Source of the DNA: DASQUK01 sp963717085
Lineage (GTDB): Bacteria; Actinomycetota; Acidimicrobiia; Acidimicrobiales; VFJN01
NCBI GenBank assembly: GCA_963717085.1
Contig: CAVQVM010000002.1
Coordinates: forward strand, 620,001-684,000
Direction of reading: 5' to 3'
DNA: 64,000 nt
The stretch's first letter is position 1; every line of letters begins with the position of its first letter. The notes beneath the pieces were generated by a model, which saw only the letters and a program-made list of their open reading frames with translations, was not told the origin of the DNA and did no database searches. Below, in pieces: positions 34,519-43,845 of this stretch. A program made the position numbers and the translations under genes.

Positions 34519-35028
34519 TTACCGGTACTGCGACCAGTCCTCGGGGTTCTCCTCGACGAAGTGCTCGACGACCTCGCCGTCGTGGCCGTCCACCAGTACT
34601 AGCCCCCGCTTCGCCGGCGGGTTCTCGTCCGAGTAGAGCAGGATGCGCCAGGTCGGGCGGCTGAGCAGGCCACGCCATCCCATCTGGGCCGACGCGTGGC
34701 CCACCGGGAACCCGACGGTGCGCGAGGCCGCCACCAGGGCGTCCTGCTCGTCGACGTCCAGGCTCCATGCCGTCGCCAGTTGGTAGGCGCCGACGATCGC
34801 CAGCAGGGCCGCAGCGAACAGGAAGCCGCCGTTGACGTAGGGCGAGCCGTCGACCAGCAGCCACACCACCACGCAGGCGGCGGCGGTCGCCAGGTAGAGA
34901 TACCCGGGGATGCGCCGCCGGGCGTTGTCGGGGAACAGGTAGGGGCCGACGTAGCCGGCGGCGTGCAGATCGTCGGGCAGCTCGTCGACGACGTCCTCGT
35001 CGTGGGGGGATGGGGCCTCGTCGGGCAC
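34519..35028 (-). CDS. Two-helix membrane protein of unknown function
   Basis: This protein has an acidic N-terminus (DEDVVDELPDDLHAAGYVG), two membrane helices (GYLYLATAAACVVVWLLVDG and FLFAAALLAIVGAYQLATAW) and a cytoplasmic-type C-terminal domain of about 80 residues containing WRGLLSRPTWRILLYSDE. I place the start at GTG 35028, just beyond the end of the HIT gene; the frame is open to GTG 35094, which would overlap that gene by 53 bases. It is the last gene of the npdG-mshC-plsC-thrS-HIT strand run. I do not recognise the family. Confidence 0.7.
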   Translation of the reverse strand: MPDEAPSPHDEDVVDELPDDLHAAGYVGPYLFPDNARRRIPGYLYLATAAACVVVWLLVDGSPYVNGGFLFAAALLAIVGAYQLATAWSLDVDEQDALVAASRTVGFPVGHASAQMGWRGLLSRPTWRILLYSDENPPAKRGLVLVDGHDGEVVEHFVEENPEDWSQYR

Positions 35029-35041
35029 GGCCGAAATGAAA

Positions 35042-35587
35042 TCACCCGGCGCCGGGCGGGGGCCAGGCGGCGCGCAGCTTGCGCCAGGTGTCACCCAGGG
35101 CCTCGGGGAGGACCCGCACCTCCGCCACCGCGGTCATGAAGTTGGAGTCGGCGTTCCACCGGGGCAGCACGTGGACGTGCATGTGTGACGGGATTCCGGC
35201 GCCGGCGGCCTCGCCCAGGTTCAGCCCAACGTTGACGCCGTGGGGGGCGTAGGCCGCCTTGATCGCCACCACCGCGTCCCGCACCGCCGCCCACAGCTCG
35301 GCCGACTCGTCCGGGGTCAGGTCCTCGAGCTCGCCGACCTCCCGGTAGGGCATCACGAGCACGTGCCCGCACGTGTAGGGGTAGGCGTTGAGGATCGCGA
35401 AGATGCGCTTACCCCGCCACACGACGTGCGTCTCGTCGTCCGGCAGGCCCGACGCCAGGATGCGGCTGAACAGCGAGCCGCCGGCCGGTTCCCCGTTGCC
35501 GGCGACCGCCACGTACGACGACCGCCACCCGGCCCACAGCCGGTCCATCGCCGGTGACCCGGGCACCCGCCCCCCGTCGCCGGTCAC
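35042..35587 (-). CDS. HIT-family nucleotide hydrolase/phosphorylase
   Basis: This 181-residue member of the histidine triad superfamily has its active site in PSHMHVHVLPRW (about residue 140), preceded by ILNAYPYTCGHVLVMPYR. Such proteins cleave dinucleotide or nucleotide-phosphoramidate substrates; the M. tuberculosis homologue next to thrS (Rv2613c) has been described as an Ap4A phosphorylase. The start is GTG 35587, overlapping the thrS stop as GTGA. A HIT enzyme that removes Ap4A, a by-product of aminoacyl-tRNA synthetases, fits its coupling to thrS. Confidence 0.9.
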   Translation of the reverse strand: MTGDGGRVPGSPAMDRLWAGWRSSYVAVAGNGEPAGGSLFSRILASGLPDDETHVVWRGKRIFAILNAYPYTCGHVLVMPYREVGELEDLTPDESAELWAAVRDAVVAIKAAYAPHGVNVGLNLGEAAGAGIPSHMHVHVLPRWNADSNFMTAVAEVRVLPEALGDTWRKLRAAWPPPGAG

Positions 35588-37575
35588 GTGTGGGCGGCGA
35601 CCTCATCGCGCAACCGCTCGACGAACGTCGTCACCGGCAGGTCGCGCTCGACCTCGCCGCCGCGGGGGTTGTCGCCGATCGTGTCGTTGGCCACGTCGTC
35701 GTCGCCCACCACGACGACGTGGGGAACCTTGTCGAGCTTTGCCTTGCGGATCCGTGCCCCGAGCGGCTCGTCGGCATCGGACAGGTGGACCCGGAAGCCC
35801 TCGCCGCGCAGCCGCTCCGCCAGCGACCCGGCGTACACCTGGTGGTCGGACCGCACCGGCAGCACCTGCACCTGCACCGGGGCCAGCCAGGCCGGCAGCG
35901 CACCCGCCGTGTGCTCGAGGAGCACCCCGAAGAACCGGTCGAACGAGCCGAACAAGGCCCGGTGGATCATGTGGGGTCGGTGCCGCTGGTTGTCGGCGCC
36001 CACGTACTCGATGCCGAACCGCGCCGGCTCCTGGAAGTCGACCTGCAGGGTCGAGAGCTGCCAGCGGCGCCCGATGGCGTCGCGTACGTGCACATCGATC
36101 TTCGGGGCGTAGAAGGCCCCTTCGCCCTCCGCCACCACGTAGGGGATGCCGGCGGCCTCGATCGCGTGGCGCAGCGCCACCTCGGCCTCGTCCCAGTCGG
36201 CGATCTCGCCCACGAACTTGTCGGGCCGGGTCGACAGCTCGGCCTCGAACTCGTCGAACCCGAAGTCGCGCAGCAGCTTCAGCACGAAGGCCAACAGGCT
36301 GCTCAGCTCCCCCGCGAGCTGCTCGGACGTGCAGAAGATGTGCGAGTCGTCCTGCGTGAAGCCCCGCGCCCGCAGCAGGCCGTGCACCACGCCCGACTTC
36401 TCGTACCGGTACACGGTGCCGAACTCGAACAGCCGCAGCGGCAGCTCGCGGTACGACCGCTGCCGCGACGCGTAGATGAGCACGTGCATGGGGCAGTTCA
36501 TCGGCTTGGGGTAGTACTTCTGCCCCTCGTCGAGCTCCATGGGCGGGTACATGCTGTCGGCGTACCAATCGAGGTGGCCGCTGGTCTCGAACAGCTCGCC
36601 CTTGGCGATGTGCGGGGTGAACACGAACTCGTAGCCGGCGCGCTCGTGCTCGGCCCGGCTGTAGTCCTCCATGAGCTTGCGGACCAGGCCGCCCTTGGGG
36701 TGATAGACGGGCAGGCCGCTGCCGACCTCGGGCGGGAAGTGGAACAGGTCCAGCTCCGCGCCGAGCTTGCGATGGTCGCGCTTCGCCGCCTCCTCCAGCT
36801 GGTGGAGGTGCGCGTCCAGCGCCTTGCGGCTGTCCCAGGCGGTGCCGTAGATGCGCTGCAGCTGCGCGTTGTGCTCGTCGCCACGCCAGTAGGCGCCCGC
36901 CACCCGCATGAGCTTGAAGTGCCCGAGGTGCCGACCAGTGTCCTCGACGTGCGGCCCCCGGCACAGGTCGATGAAGCCCGGCCGGCCGCGGAAGGGCGGA
37001 TGCTCCTTCGGCTTGGCCGGTGGGTTCTCGTAGGTGCGTACGGCGCCGGCGCCGCTCGTGGCCGACATCGGATCGGTCGAGGCGTCGGCGATGATCTCGA
37101 GCTTCAGTGGATGGTCGGCGAAGATCTGGCGGGCGTCGTCGGCCGGGATCTCGTCGCGGATGAACCCCTGCTGCTCGTCGATGATCTCGCGCATGCGCGT
37201 GTCGATGCGGTCGAGGTCCTCCGGCGTGAAGGTGGCGGCGCCCGGCAGCAGGAAGTCGTAGTAGAAGCCGTCCTCGACGGGCGGGCCGATGCCGAAGCTG
37301 GCGTCCGGGAACAGATCGAGGACCGCTTGGGCAAGGACATGGGCGGTCGAATGGCGGATCGTGTACAGCCCGCGCGGGCTGTCGGCGGTGACGATGGCCA
37401 CACGGTCACCGTCGTGGAGCTCGGCGGAGAGGTCACGCTCCTCGCCGTTGATGTCGGCGATCACGGCGGCCTTGGCCAGTCCGGACCCGATGGAGCGCGC
37501 GAGACCGGCCGCGGTGGTGCCCGATGGCAACGCGCGCGTCGATCCATCAGGCAGGGTGATCTCGATTTCGGCCAT
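35584..37575 (-). CDS. thrS: Threonyl-tRNA synthetase
   Basis: The 663-residue enzyme charges tRNA-Thr. ATG 37575 gives an N-terminal TGS domain (ITLPDGSTRALPSGTT). Next comes the editing domain with HSTAHVLAQAV (about residue 75), then the class II core: motif 2 RYEKSGVVHGLLRARGFTQD, the zinc-site MNCPMH and the later ADNQRHRPHMIHRALFGS with motif 3. The C-terminal anticodon-binding domain ends PVTTFVERLRDEV. The open frame extends to 37869, but that part is antisense to plsC. It lies 11 bases after plsC and overlaps the HIT gene by four. Confidence 0.97.
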   Translation of the reverse strand: MAEIEITLPDGSTRALPSGTTAAGLARSIGSGLAKAAVIADINGEERDLSAELHDGDRVAIVTADSPRGLYTIRHSTAHVLAQAVLDLFPDASFGIGPPVEDGFYYDFLLPGAATFTPEDLDRIDTRMREIIDEQQGFIRDEIPADDARQIFADHPLKLEIIADASTDPMSATSGAGAVRTYENPPAKPKEHPPFRGRPGFIDLCRGPHVEDTGRHLGHFKLMRVAGAYWRGDEHNAQLQRIYGTAWDSRKALDAHLHQLEEAAKRDHRKLGAELDLFHFPPEVGSGLPVYHPKGGLVRKLMEDYSRAEHERAGYEFVFTPHIAKGELFETSGHLDWYADSMYPPMELDEGQKYYPKPMNCPMHVLIYASRQRSYRELPLRLFEFGTVYRYEKSGVVHGLLRARGFTQDDSHIFCTSEQLAGELSSLLAFVLKLLRDFGFDEFEAELSTRPDKFVGEIADWDEAEVALRHAIEAAGIPYVVAEGEGAFYAPKIDVHVRDAIGRRWQLSTLQVDFQEPARFGIEYVGADNQRHRPHMIHRALFGSFDRFFGVLLEHTAGALPAWLAPVQVQVLPVRSDHQVYAGSLAERLRGEGFRVHLSDADEPLGARIRKAKLDKVPHVVVVGDDDVANDTIGDNPRGGEVERDLPVTTFVERLRDEVAAHT

Positions 37576-37586
37576 TGATGCCGAGG

Positions 37587-38393
37587 TTACCGACCCCCGC
37601 TGGCAGCCCCCGAAAGCGTTTGGGCGGCGCCGACCGGCTGGGGTCCACCACCTTCGGCCCCGCCGTTGCCCCCCGTGGCCAGGACGACCGGCGGCTGAGA
37701 CGGCAGCGCATCGGGCTTCCGGGTGGCGTACTCGTCCACGTACTCCTGCCCCGACAGCTCGCGGATCTCGAACATCAGCTCGTCGGTGAGCTCCCGCAGG
37801 ATCAGATGGTCGTCGGAGCGGTCGCGGTAGTGACCGACGTCGATCGGCCGCCCGATCCGGATGACGCACGGCCGGAACGGCTTAGGGACGTTCTGGCCGG
37901 GGGGCTGGATCTCCCGGGTACCCAGCAGGCCGACCGGTACCAGGGGCGCTCCGGTCCGCAGCGCCAACCGGGCCGGACCGGTGTGGCCGCGGTGCAGGCG
38001 GCCGTCGCGGCTGCGGGTCCCCTCGGGGTAGATGCCGAACAGCTCTCCGCCATCGAGGACCCCGGCGGCGGCGTCGAGCGCCTTGCGGCTGGAATCGCCG
38101 CCCGACCGGTCGATGGGGATCATGCCGAGGGCCGGGAACAGGTATTTGGTCTTCCAGTTGTCGAGGTACTCGGCCTTGCCGACGTAGGTGATCCGCCGCG
38201 GCAGCACCGAGGGCAACACGAACGAGTCGATCACCGACACATGGTTGGGGCAGATGACCGCACCGCCCGACTCCGGGAGGTTACGGGCGCCCTCCACGTG
38301 GATGCGCCACCCGAACCGGAACACGGGCGTCAGCACGGCGCGCGCCACTGGGTAGAGCCACCCGTACTCGCGCTCGCCGCCACGTCCGACCAC
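37587..38393 (-). CDS. 1-acyl-sn-glycerol-3-phosphate acyltransferase (PlsC-like)
   Basis: The 268-residue protein from GTG 38393 has the acyltransferase block I NHVSVID (HxxxxD, about residue 51), block II around GMIPIDRSGG, and block III YPEGTRSRDGRLHRG. It would acylate lysophosphatidic acid at the inner membrane. A membrane-associated N-terminal helix (VARAVLTPVFRFGW) is present. The last 35 residues are Pro/Gly/Ala-rich and not conserved. It lies between mshC and thrS in a single-strand run. A second, more distant member of this superfamily is encoded at 62416. Confidence 0.9.
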   Translation of the reverse strand: MVGRGGEREYGWLYPVARAVLTPVFRFGWRIHVEGARNLPESGGAVICPNHVSVIDSFVLPSVLPRRITYVGKAEYLDNWKTKYLFPALGMIPIDRSGGDSSRKALDAAAGVLDGGELFGIYPEGTRSRDGRLHRGHTGPARLALRTGAPLVPVGLLGTREIQPPGQNVPKPFRPCVIRIGRPIDVGHYRDRSDDHLILRELTDELMFEIRELSGQEYVDEYATRKPDALPSQPPVVLATGGNGGAEGGGPQPVGAAQTLSGAASGGR

Positions 38394-38475
38394 GCCCCGA
38401 GCCTACGTCGCCTACGCCTCTGCGGGGCACGCGCCGTGAACCCCGCGCGGGCACGGCGGGTCCCCGAGTGGTCGC

Positions 38476-39638
<1,163 letters not shown>

Positions 39639-39642
<4 letters not shown>

Positions 39643-40358
39643 GCCGTGTGCTCGCTCTCCGGGGTCTGGGCTCGCGGCGCCTCCGCGGTTCCCGCGGCCT
39701 CGCCGTCACGGATGCCGGTGAGCTTGACCGCGACGCGGGTCTTGTAGTGCGTGTTGAGCTGCATCAACACCGCCGTGAACGACTCGATCGGCGTCGCCAT
39801 GGCCAGCTCGCCGGCGTTGAGAGGCCGCATGTTGGGGATCTTGGCCACGATGTCGCTGGTCACCTGGATCGCCGAGGGGTGATCCGAGCAGATGAGCACA
39901 TCGCTCTCGATGGGGTGGTCGAGGTCGCCCAGCTCGCGGGCCGGCACGTGGTGCAGCGCCGCGGCGACCATGCACTGAGGTACGGCCGCCTGCACGCTCG
40001 CCGCCACCGACCCGCGGGGCGGGACCAGAGGCTGGAACTCCTTGCCCAGGCGCGTGAGCGCGTTGGCCATCGAGACCACGACCTTGCCGCGCAGCTTGTC
40101 CTCCACCGACGCCGCGGTCTGTGTGGCGCCGTCCCAGGGCGTGGCGATCACGACCACGTCGGAGTCCGCGGCGCCGGCATTCTCGGCGGCACCGATGGTG
40201 AGCTGGTGCTCCGGCCAGTGCTCGAGCAGGTTGTCGACGATCTCCATCGCCCGGTACTTCGACCTGGACCCAACCACAACCTCGAACCCCACCGCCGCCA
40301 GCCGCGCCGCCAGGGCCCTGCCTGCCGGGCCGGTTCCACCGAGGATGCCGATGCGCAT
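39639..40358 (-). CDS. npdG: NADPH-dependent F420 reductase
   Basis: This enzyme moves hydride between NADPH and coenzyme F420. From ATG 40358 the 239-residue product opens MRIGILGGTGPAGRALA, the Rossmann motif. It then has VVVGSRSKYRA with a NADP-phosphate-binding Ser-Arg, VVIATPWD, and the F420-site region including AALHHVPARELGDLD. The presence of F420 chemistry agrees with an actinobacterial host. It is the first gene of the coupled npdG-mshC pair. An upstream in-frame region to 40397 is possible but adds residues not seen in the family. Confidence 0.88.
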
Positions 40359-40412
40359 TGGCGACACGGTAGCGGCGGTCCCCATCGGGTCGGCCAAGGA
40401 GCGACGGTGCCC

Positions 40413-40511
40413 TCAGCACGCAGCGGCGGCATCCGGGAACGGGTTGATCGCCCCTCCGCCTCCGGGATGGATCTCGAAGTGCAGATGGGGGGTCGTTACA
40501 AATATTGCGAT
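40413..40511 (-). pseudogene. C-terminal remnant of an M23 (LytM) peptidase
   Basis: A minus-strand frame between two stops encodes TTPHLHFEIHPGGGGAINPF and an Ala-rich end before TGA at 40413. HLHFE followed by an NP-containing turn is the end of M23 zinc endopeptidases, where the second His is a metal ligand. Only about 30 codons remain, with an upstream in-frame TGA at about 40512, so the rest of the gene is gone. It occupies the otherwise empty 207 bases upstream of npdG and the ABC gene. Confidence 0.65.
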
Positions 40512-40565
40512 TCAATGACAGACAATCAGTGGCCCGGGGCCCGCCGCCATTTAGGGTCCAGGCCC

Positions 40566-41348
40566 ATGTCGCTGGCGCTGCGCTTGTCGGGAGTCGGGCT
40601 CGTGCGTGACGGCGTCACGATCCTCGACGGCGTCGACTGGACGGTGGCGCCGCACGAGCGTTGGATAGTGCTGGGACCCAACGGTTCGGGGAAGACCACG
40701 CTGATGCGGGTCGCGGGGCTCTACCTCCATCCCAGCCGCGGGGACGTCGAGGTCCTCGGTGAGCGCCTGGGGCGGGTCGACGTCCGCCGGCTCCGCACGC
40801 GCATCGGGTTCGTGAGCGCGGCGTTCGCCGCCATGCTGCGCGACGGGGTGACGGCGGCCGACGTGGTCATGACCGCCGAGCACGCCGCCCTCGAGACGTG
40901 GTGGCACACCTACGGCGACTCCGACCGGAGCCGCGCCGTCGAACTGCTGGACCGGATGGGCGCCCGGCCCCTGGCCGACCGGCCGTTCGGCGCGCTGTCG
41001 TCGGGCGAACGCCAACGGGTCCTCCTGGCCCGGTCGCTCTGGGGCGACCCCGGGCTCGTGCTGCTGGACGAGCCGACCGCGGGCCTCGACCTCGGCGCCC
41101 GCGAGGACCTGGTGGGCCGGCTCGGGGGGCTCGCGGCGGATCCGACGACGCCGGCCACCGTCCTCGTCACCCACCACGTCGAGGAGATCCCCGCGGGGTT
41201 CACCCACGGCCTGTTGCTGGACCGCGGGCGGGTGGCCGCCGTCGGCCGCCTCGACGACGTGCTCAGCCCCAGGCTGCTGTCGGACGTGTTCGGCCTGCCG
41301 CTCGCCCTCGACCGCCGCCACGGCCGCTACGCCGCCCGGGCGCGGTGA
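40566..41348 (+). CDS. ABC transporter ATP-binding protein
   Basis: This 260-residue ATPase has Walker A GPNGSGKTTL (about residue 39), Q-loop region RIGFVSAAF, signature LSSGERQR, Walker B LVLLDEPTAGLDL and the switch His in VTHHVEEI. A C-terminal regulatory stretch follows. The signature and LRDGVTAADVVMT loop resemble molybdate/iron-type or YlmA-like cytoplasmic ATPases. There is no permease or binding-protein gene nearby, so its partner is unknown. The start ATG 40566 has only a weak AGGG before it; the long open frame further upstream is antisense to npdG. Confidence 0.88.
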   Translation: MSLALRLSGVGLVRDGVTILDGVDWTVAPHERWIVLGPNGSGKTTLMRVAGLYLHPSRGDVEVLGERLGRVDVRRLRTRIGFVSAAFAAMLRDGVTAADVVMTAEHAALETWWHTYGDSDRSRAVELLDRMGARPLADRPFGALSSGERQRVLLARSLWGDPGLVLLDEPTAGLDLGAREDLVGRLGGLAADPTTPATVLVTHHVEEIPAGFTHGLLLDRGRVAAVGRLDDVLSPRLLSDVFGLPLALDRRHGRYAARAR

Positions 41349-41378
41349 GCCACCCTGCCTGCGGGGGCGGCGGCCCGG

Positions 41379-41819
41379 TCACACGTTGACCAGGGTCAGC
41401 AGGCGGGGCTTCGACTGGCGGATCTCGTCGGCCAGCAGCCGCTCGACGACCGGACCGACGAGGCTGCCGCCGTAGTGAAGGCGCATGGTCAGGAGGCTGC
41501 CGCTGGGGTCGGGCGCCACTCGCGCCTCAAGAACCCAGGGCGAGTGGCGGCGGCCGTCGTGTTCGAGCCGCTCGAACCGCACCCGTTCGGGAGCCTCGTG
41601 GACCGTCCGCACCATCCGGAGCCGCTTGGAGCGGGCGAACGGGCCCAACCGGCCCCGCAGGTCGACCGACCACGCGGGTCCGGGATCGCCGTCCTGCGCC
41701 TCGACCGGCGTCGCCCGGGGAACGATGTCGAGCCACTTTGGGTAGTGCGCGAGGTCGTCGACCCACCCGAACAGCCGCTCCGGGGAGCAGGGGGCCAGCA
41801 GGTCCGCGGTCACGTCCAT
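41379..41819 (-). CDS. SRPBCC family (START/polyketide-cyclase fold) protein
   Basis: This 146-residue protein opens MDVTADLLAPCSPERLFGWV and continues YPKWLDIVPRATPV, the typical first helix and strand of SRPBCC ligand-binding proteins. The C-terminal helix is VVERLLADEIRQSK. It would hold a hydrophobic ligand in a helix-grip cavity. Convergent with the ABC gene and 77 bases downstream of the thiamine diphosphokinase gene, it gives no strong clue to its ligand. Confidence 0.82.
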   Translation of the reverse strand: MDVTADLLAPCSPERLFGWVDDLAHYPKWLDIVPRATPVEAQDGDPGPAWSVDLRGRLGPFARSKRLRMVRTVHEAPERVRFERLEHDGRRHSPWVLEARVAPDPSGSLLTMRLHYGGSLVGPVVERLLADEIRQSKPRLLTLVNV

Positions 41820-41896
41820 TGCGGCGATCGTGGCACGGCGGCGCCCGCCGCGTCAGCGTCGGCTCCTCGTCCCGACGCCGTCAGGGCCGGCCGGCG

Positions 41897-42607
41897 TCAG
41901 GCTTGGCCGGCGTTTCCCGCAGTCCTCCGTCGCCAGTGCGTCCCGGCCATGCCGGGTTGGACGGCGACCAGCACGCCGGTGCGGAGCCGCACCGACGCCT
42001 CGGGTGTGGCCAGCTCGTTGCTGACGCCGCGCGTCGATCCGACCGGCAGGTCCTCGTCGCGCAGGGGGTAGAGCAGCCCGTCGGTGATGACCCCCAGGGC
42101 CGGCCCGTTCAGCGGCACGAGCGACACGAGGTCGCCGGGCGTTCCGCGGAGCACCGTCGCGTCCCGGATCACGCTCAGGTGGGCGCTGCCGATCCACGCC
42201 TCCACCGCGACCCCAGCCGTGCGGGGCGAGGCCAGGAGGTGGGCGAGCGACAGGGTGTGGTCCAGTCGGTCGCCGGCCCCGGTCACGACGACGATCCGTT
42301 CCGGGTGCCGGGCTAGCGCGGCGTCGAGGGCCAGGGCGAGGTCGGTGGCGTCCTTGGCCTCGGGATGGCGCTCGATCGGGATACCCGCCCCCGTCGCCGC
42401 GGCCAACACGCGCGGGTCCACCGAGTCCATGTCGCCGACGACGGCGGCCACCTCCAGGCCGAGCTTCAGCACGGGCTCGAGCCCCGAGTCGGCGGCGATC
42501 ACGGCGGCGGCACCTGGCCCCAGTGCGGCCAGCTCCCGCGCCCCACCACCCGACGGTGGACCCCCACCCCCGACGATCACGATCGTGCCGGCTCCCGGCC
42601 TGCTCAT
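41897..42607 (-). CDS. Thiamine diphosphokinase
   Basis: The enzyme transfers pyrophosphate from ATP to thiamine to make ThDP. From ATG 42607 the 236-residue protein shows the family motifs in order: IVIVGGGGPP, AADSGLEP, VVGDMDSVD, HPEAKDATDLALAL and GAGDRLDHTLS. The C-terminal domain has GVSNELATPEASV, the substrate-site region. It is the only thiamine gene seen. Its start codon shares the palindrome CATG (42605-42608) with a possible start of the divergent acyl-CoA dehydrogenase, so there is almost no room between the two. Confidence 0.92.
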   Translation of the reverse strand: MSRPGAGTIVIVGGGGPPSGGGARELAALGPGAAAVIAADSGLEPVLKLGLEVAAVVGDMDSVDPRVLAAATGAGIPIERHPEAKDATDLALALDAALARHPERIVVVTGAGDRLDHTLSLAHLLASPRTAGVAVEAWIGSAHLSVIRDATVLRGTPGDLVSLVPLNGPALGVITDGLLYPLRDEDLPVGSTRGVSNELATPEASVRLRTGVLVAVQPGMAGTHWRRRTAGNAGQA

Positions 42608-42632
42608 GCCCCGCGAGAGTACGGTCGGCCGC

Positions 42633-43781
42633 GTGCGGCGCACCCTGTTCGACGACGAGCACGAGCTGTTCCGGGACAGCGTCCGGCGTTTCGTCGCCGC
42701 CGAGCTGGCGCCGCGCAACGAGGCGTGGGAGCGGGCCGGCATCGTCGATCGCGACATGTTCCGGTCCGCCGGGAAGCACGGCTTCCTGGGCATGGCGGTG
42801 CCGACGGAGTACGGCGGAGGCGGCGTCGACGACTTCCGCTACAACCTGGTGATCGGCGAGGAGGTCCAGCGGGCCGGGATCAACGCCGCCGGCCTGGGCT
42901 GGACGCTGCACAACGACATCTGTCTGCCCTACTTCCTGGCGCTCTGCACCGAGGAGCAGAAGGCGCGGTGGCTGCCCGGGATCTGCTCCGGGGACCTGAT
43001 CACGGCCATCGCCATGACCGAGCCCAGCATCGGGTCCGACCTCGCCTCGATGAAGACGACGGCCGTGCGGGACGGTGACCACTACGTCGTCAACGGGTCG
43101 AAGACGTTCATCACCAACGGCATCAACGCCGATCTCGTGCTGACCGCCATGAAGACGGACCCGAGCGAGCGGCACCGGGGAATGTCGCTGGTGGTCATCG
43201 AGCGTGGCATGGACGGGTTCGAGCGGGGGCGGAACCTCGACAAGATCGGCATGCACGCCCAGGACACCGCCGAGCTGTTCTTCACCGACGTGCAGGTGCC
43301 GGTGGCCAACCTGCTGGGCGACGAGGGCGAGGGCTTCACCTACCTGGTGACCAACCTGCCGCAAGAGCGGCTGTCCATCGCCGCCACCGGCGTGGCGGCT
43401 GCGCGGGTGGCGTTCGACCAGACGCTGTCGTACGTCACGGAGCGCCAGGCCTTCGGCCAGGCCGTCGGCGCGTTCCAGAACACCCGCTTCCGGATGGCCG
43501 AGATGGCCACGGAGATCGAGCTCGGCCAGACGTACATCGACCGCTGCGTGCTCGCCCTCAACGCCGGCGAGCTCACGGCGGAGGAGGCGTCGATGGCCAA
43601 GTGGTGGTGCACCGAGCTGCAGGGACGCGTGGTCGACATGTGCGTGCAACTCCACGGTGGCTACGGGTACATGGCCGAATACCCGGTGGCCCGCGCCTAC
43701 GCCGATGCCCGCGTCACTCGTATCTACGGCGGCACCACCGAGATCATGAAGGAGATCATCGGCCGCAACCTGGGCCTCTAG
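42633..43781 (+). CDS. Acyl-CoA dehydrogenase
   Basis: This FAD enzyme oxidises acyl-CoA to enoyl-CoA. From GTG 42633 it has 382 residues and opens RRTLFDDEHELFRDSVRRF, as in many family members; ATG 42606 is an upstream alternative. AMTEPSIGSDLASM is the FAD and acyl contact region, VNGSKTFITNG follows, and the C-terminal QLHGGYGYMAEYPVARAYAD includes the segment after the catalytic position. RIYGGTTEIMKEII is the closing motif. The usual catalytic Glu near this end appears as the E in TTEIMKE. Confidence 0.92.
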   Translation: MRRTLFDDEHELFRDSVRRFVAAELAPRNEAWERAGIVDRDMFRSAGKHGFLGMAVPTEYGGGGVDDFRYNLVIGEEVQRAGINAAGLGWTLHNDICLPYFLALCTEEQKARWLPGICSGDLITAIAMTEPSIGSDLASMKTTAVRDGDHYVVNGSKTFITNGINADLVLTAMKTDPSERHRGMSLVVIERGMDGFERGRNLDKIGMHAQDTAELFFTDVQVPVANLLGDEGEGFTYLVTNLPQERLSIAATGVAAARVAFDQTLSYVTERQAFGQAVGAFQNTRFRMAEMATEIELGQTYIDRCVLALNAGELTAEEASMAKWWCTELQGRVVDMCVQLHGGYGYMAEYPVARAYADARVTRIYGGTTEIMKEIIGRNLGL

Positions 43782-43845
43782 CTCGCTCTGCGGCCGTGTG
43801 ACCGGCGGCCACGAGGCACCGCCCGACCCGCGGGGCCAGCTTCCG

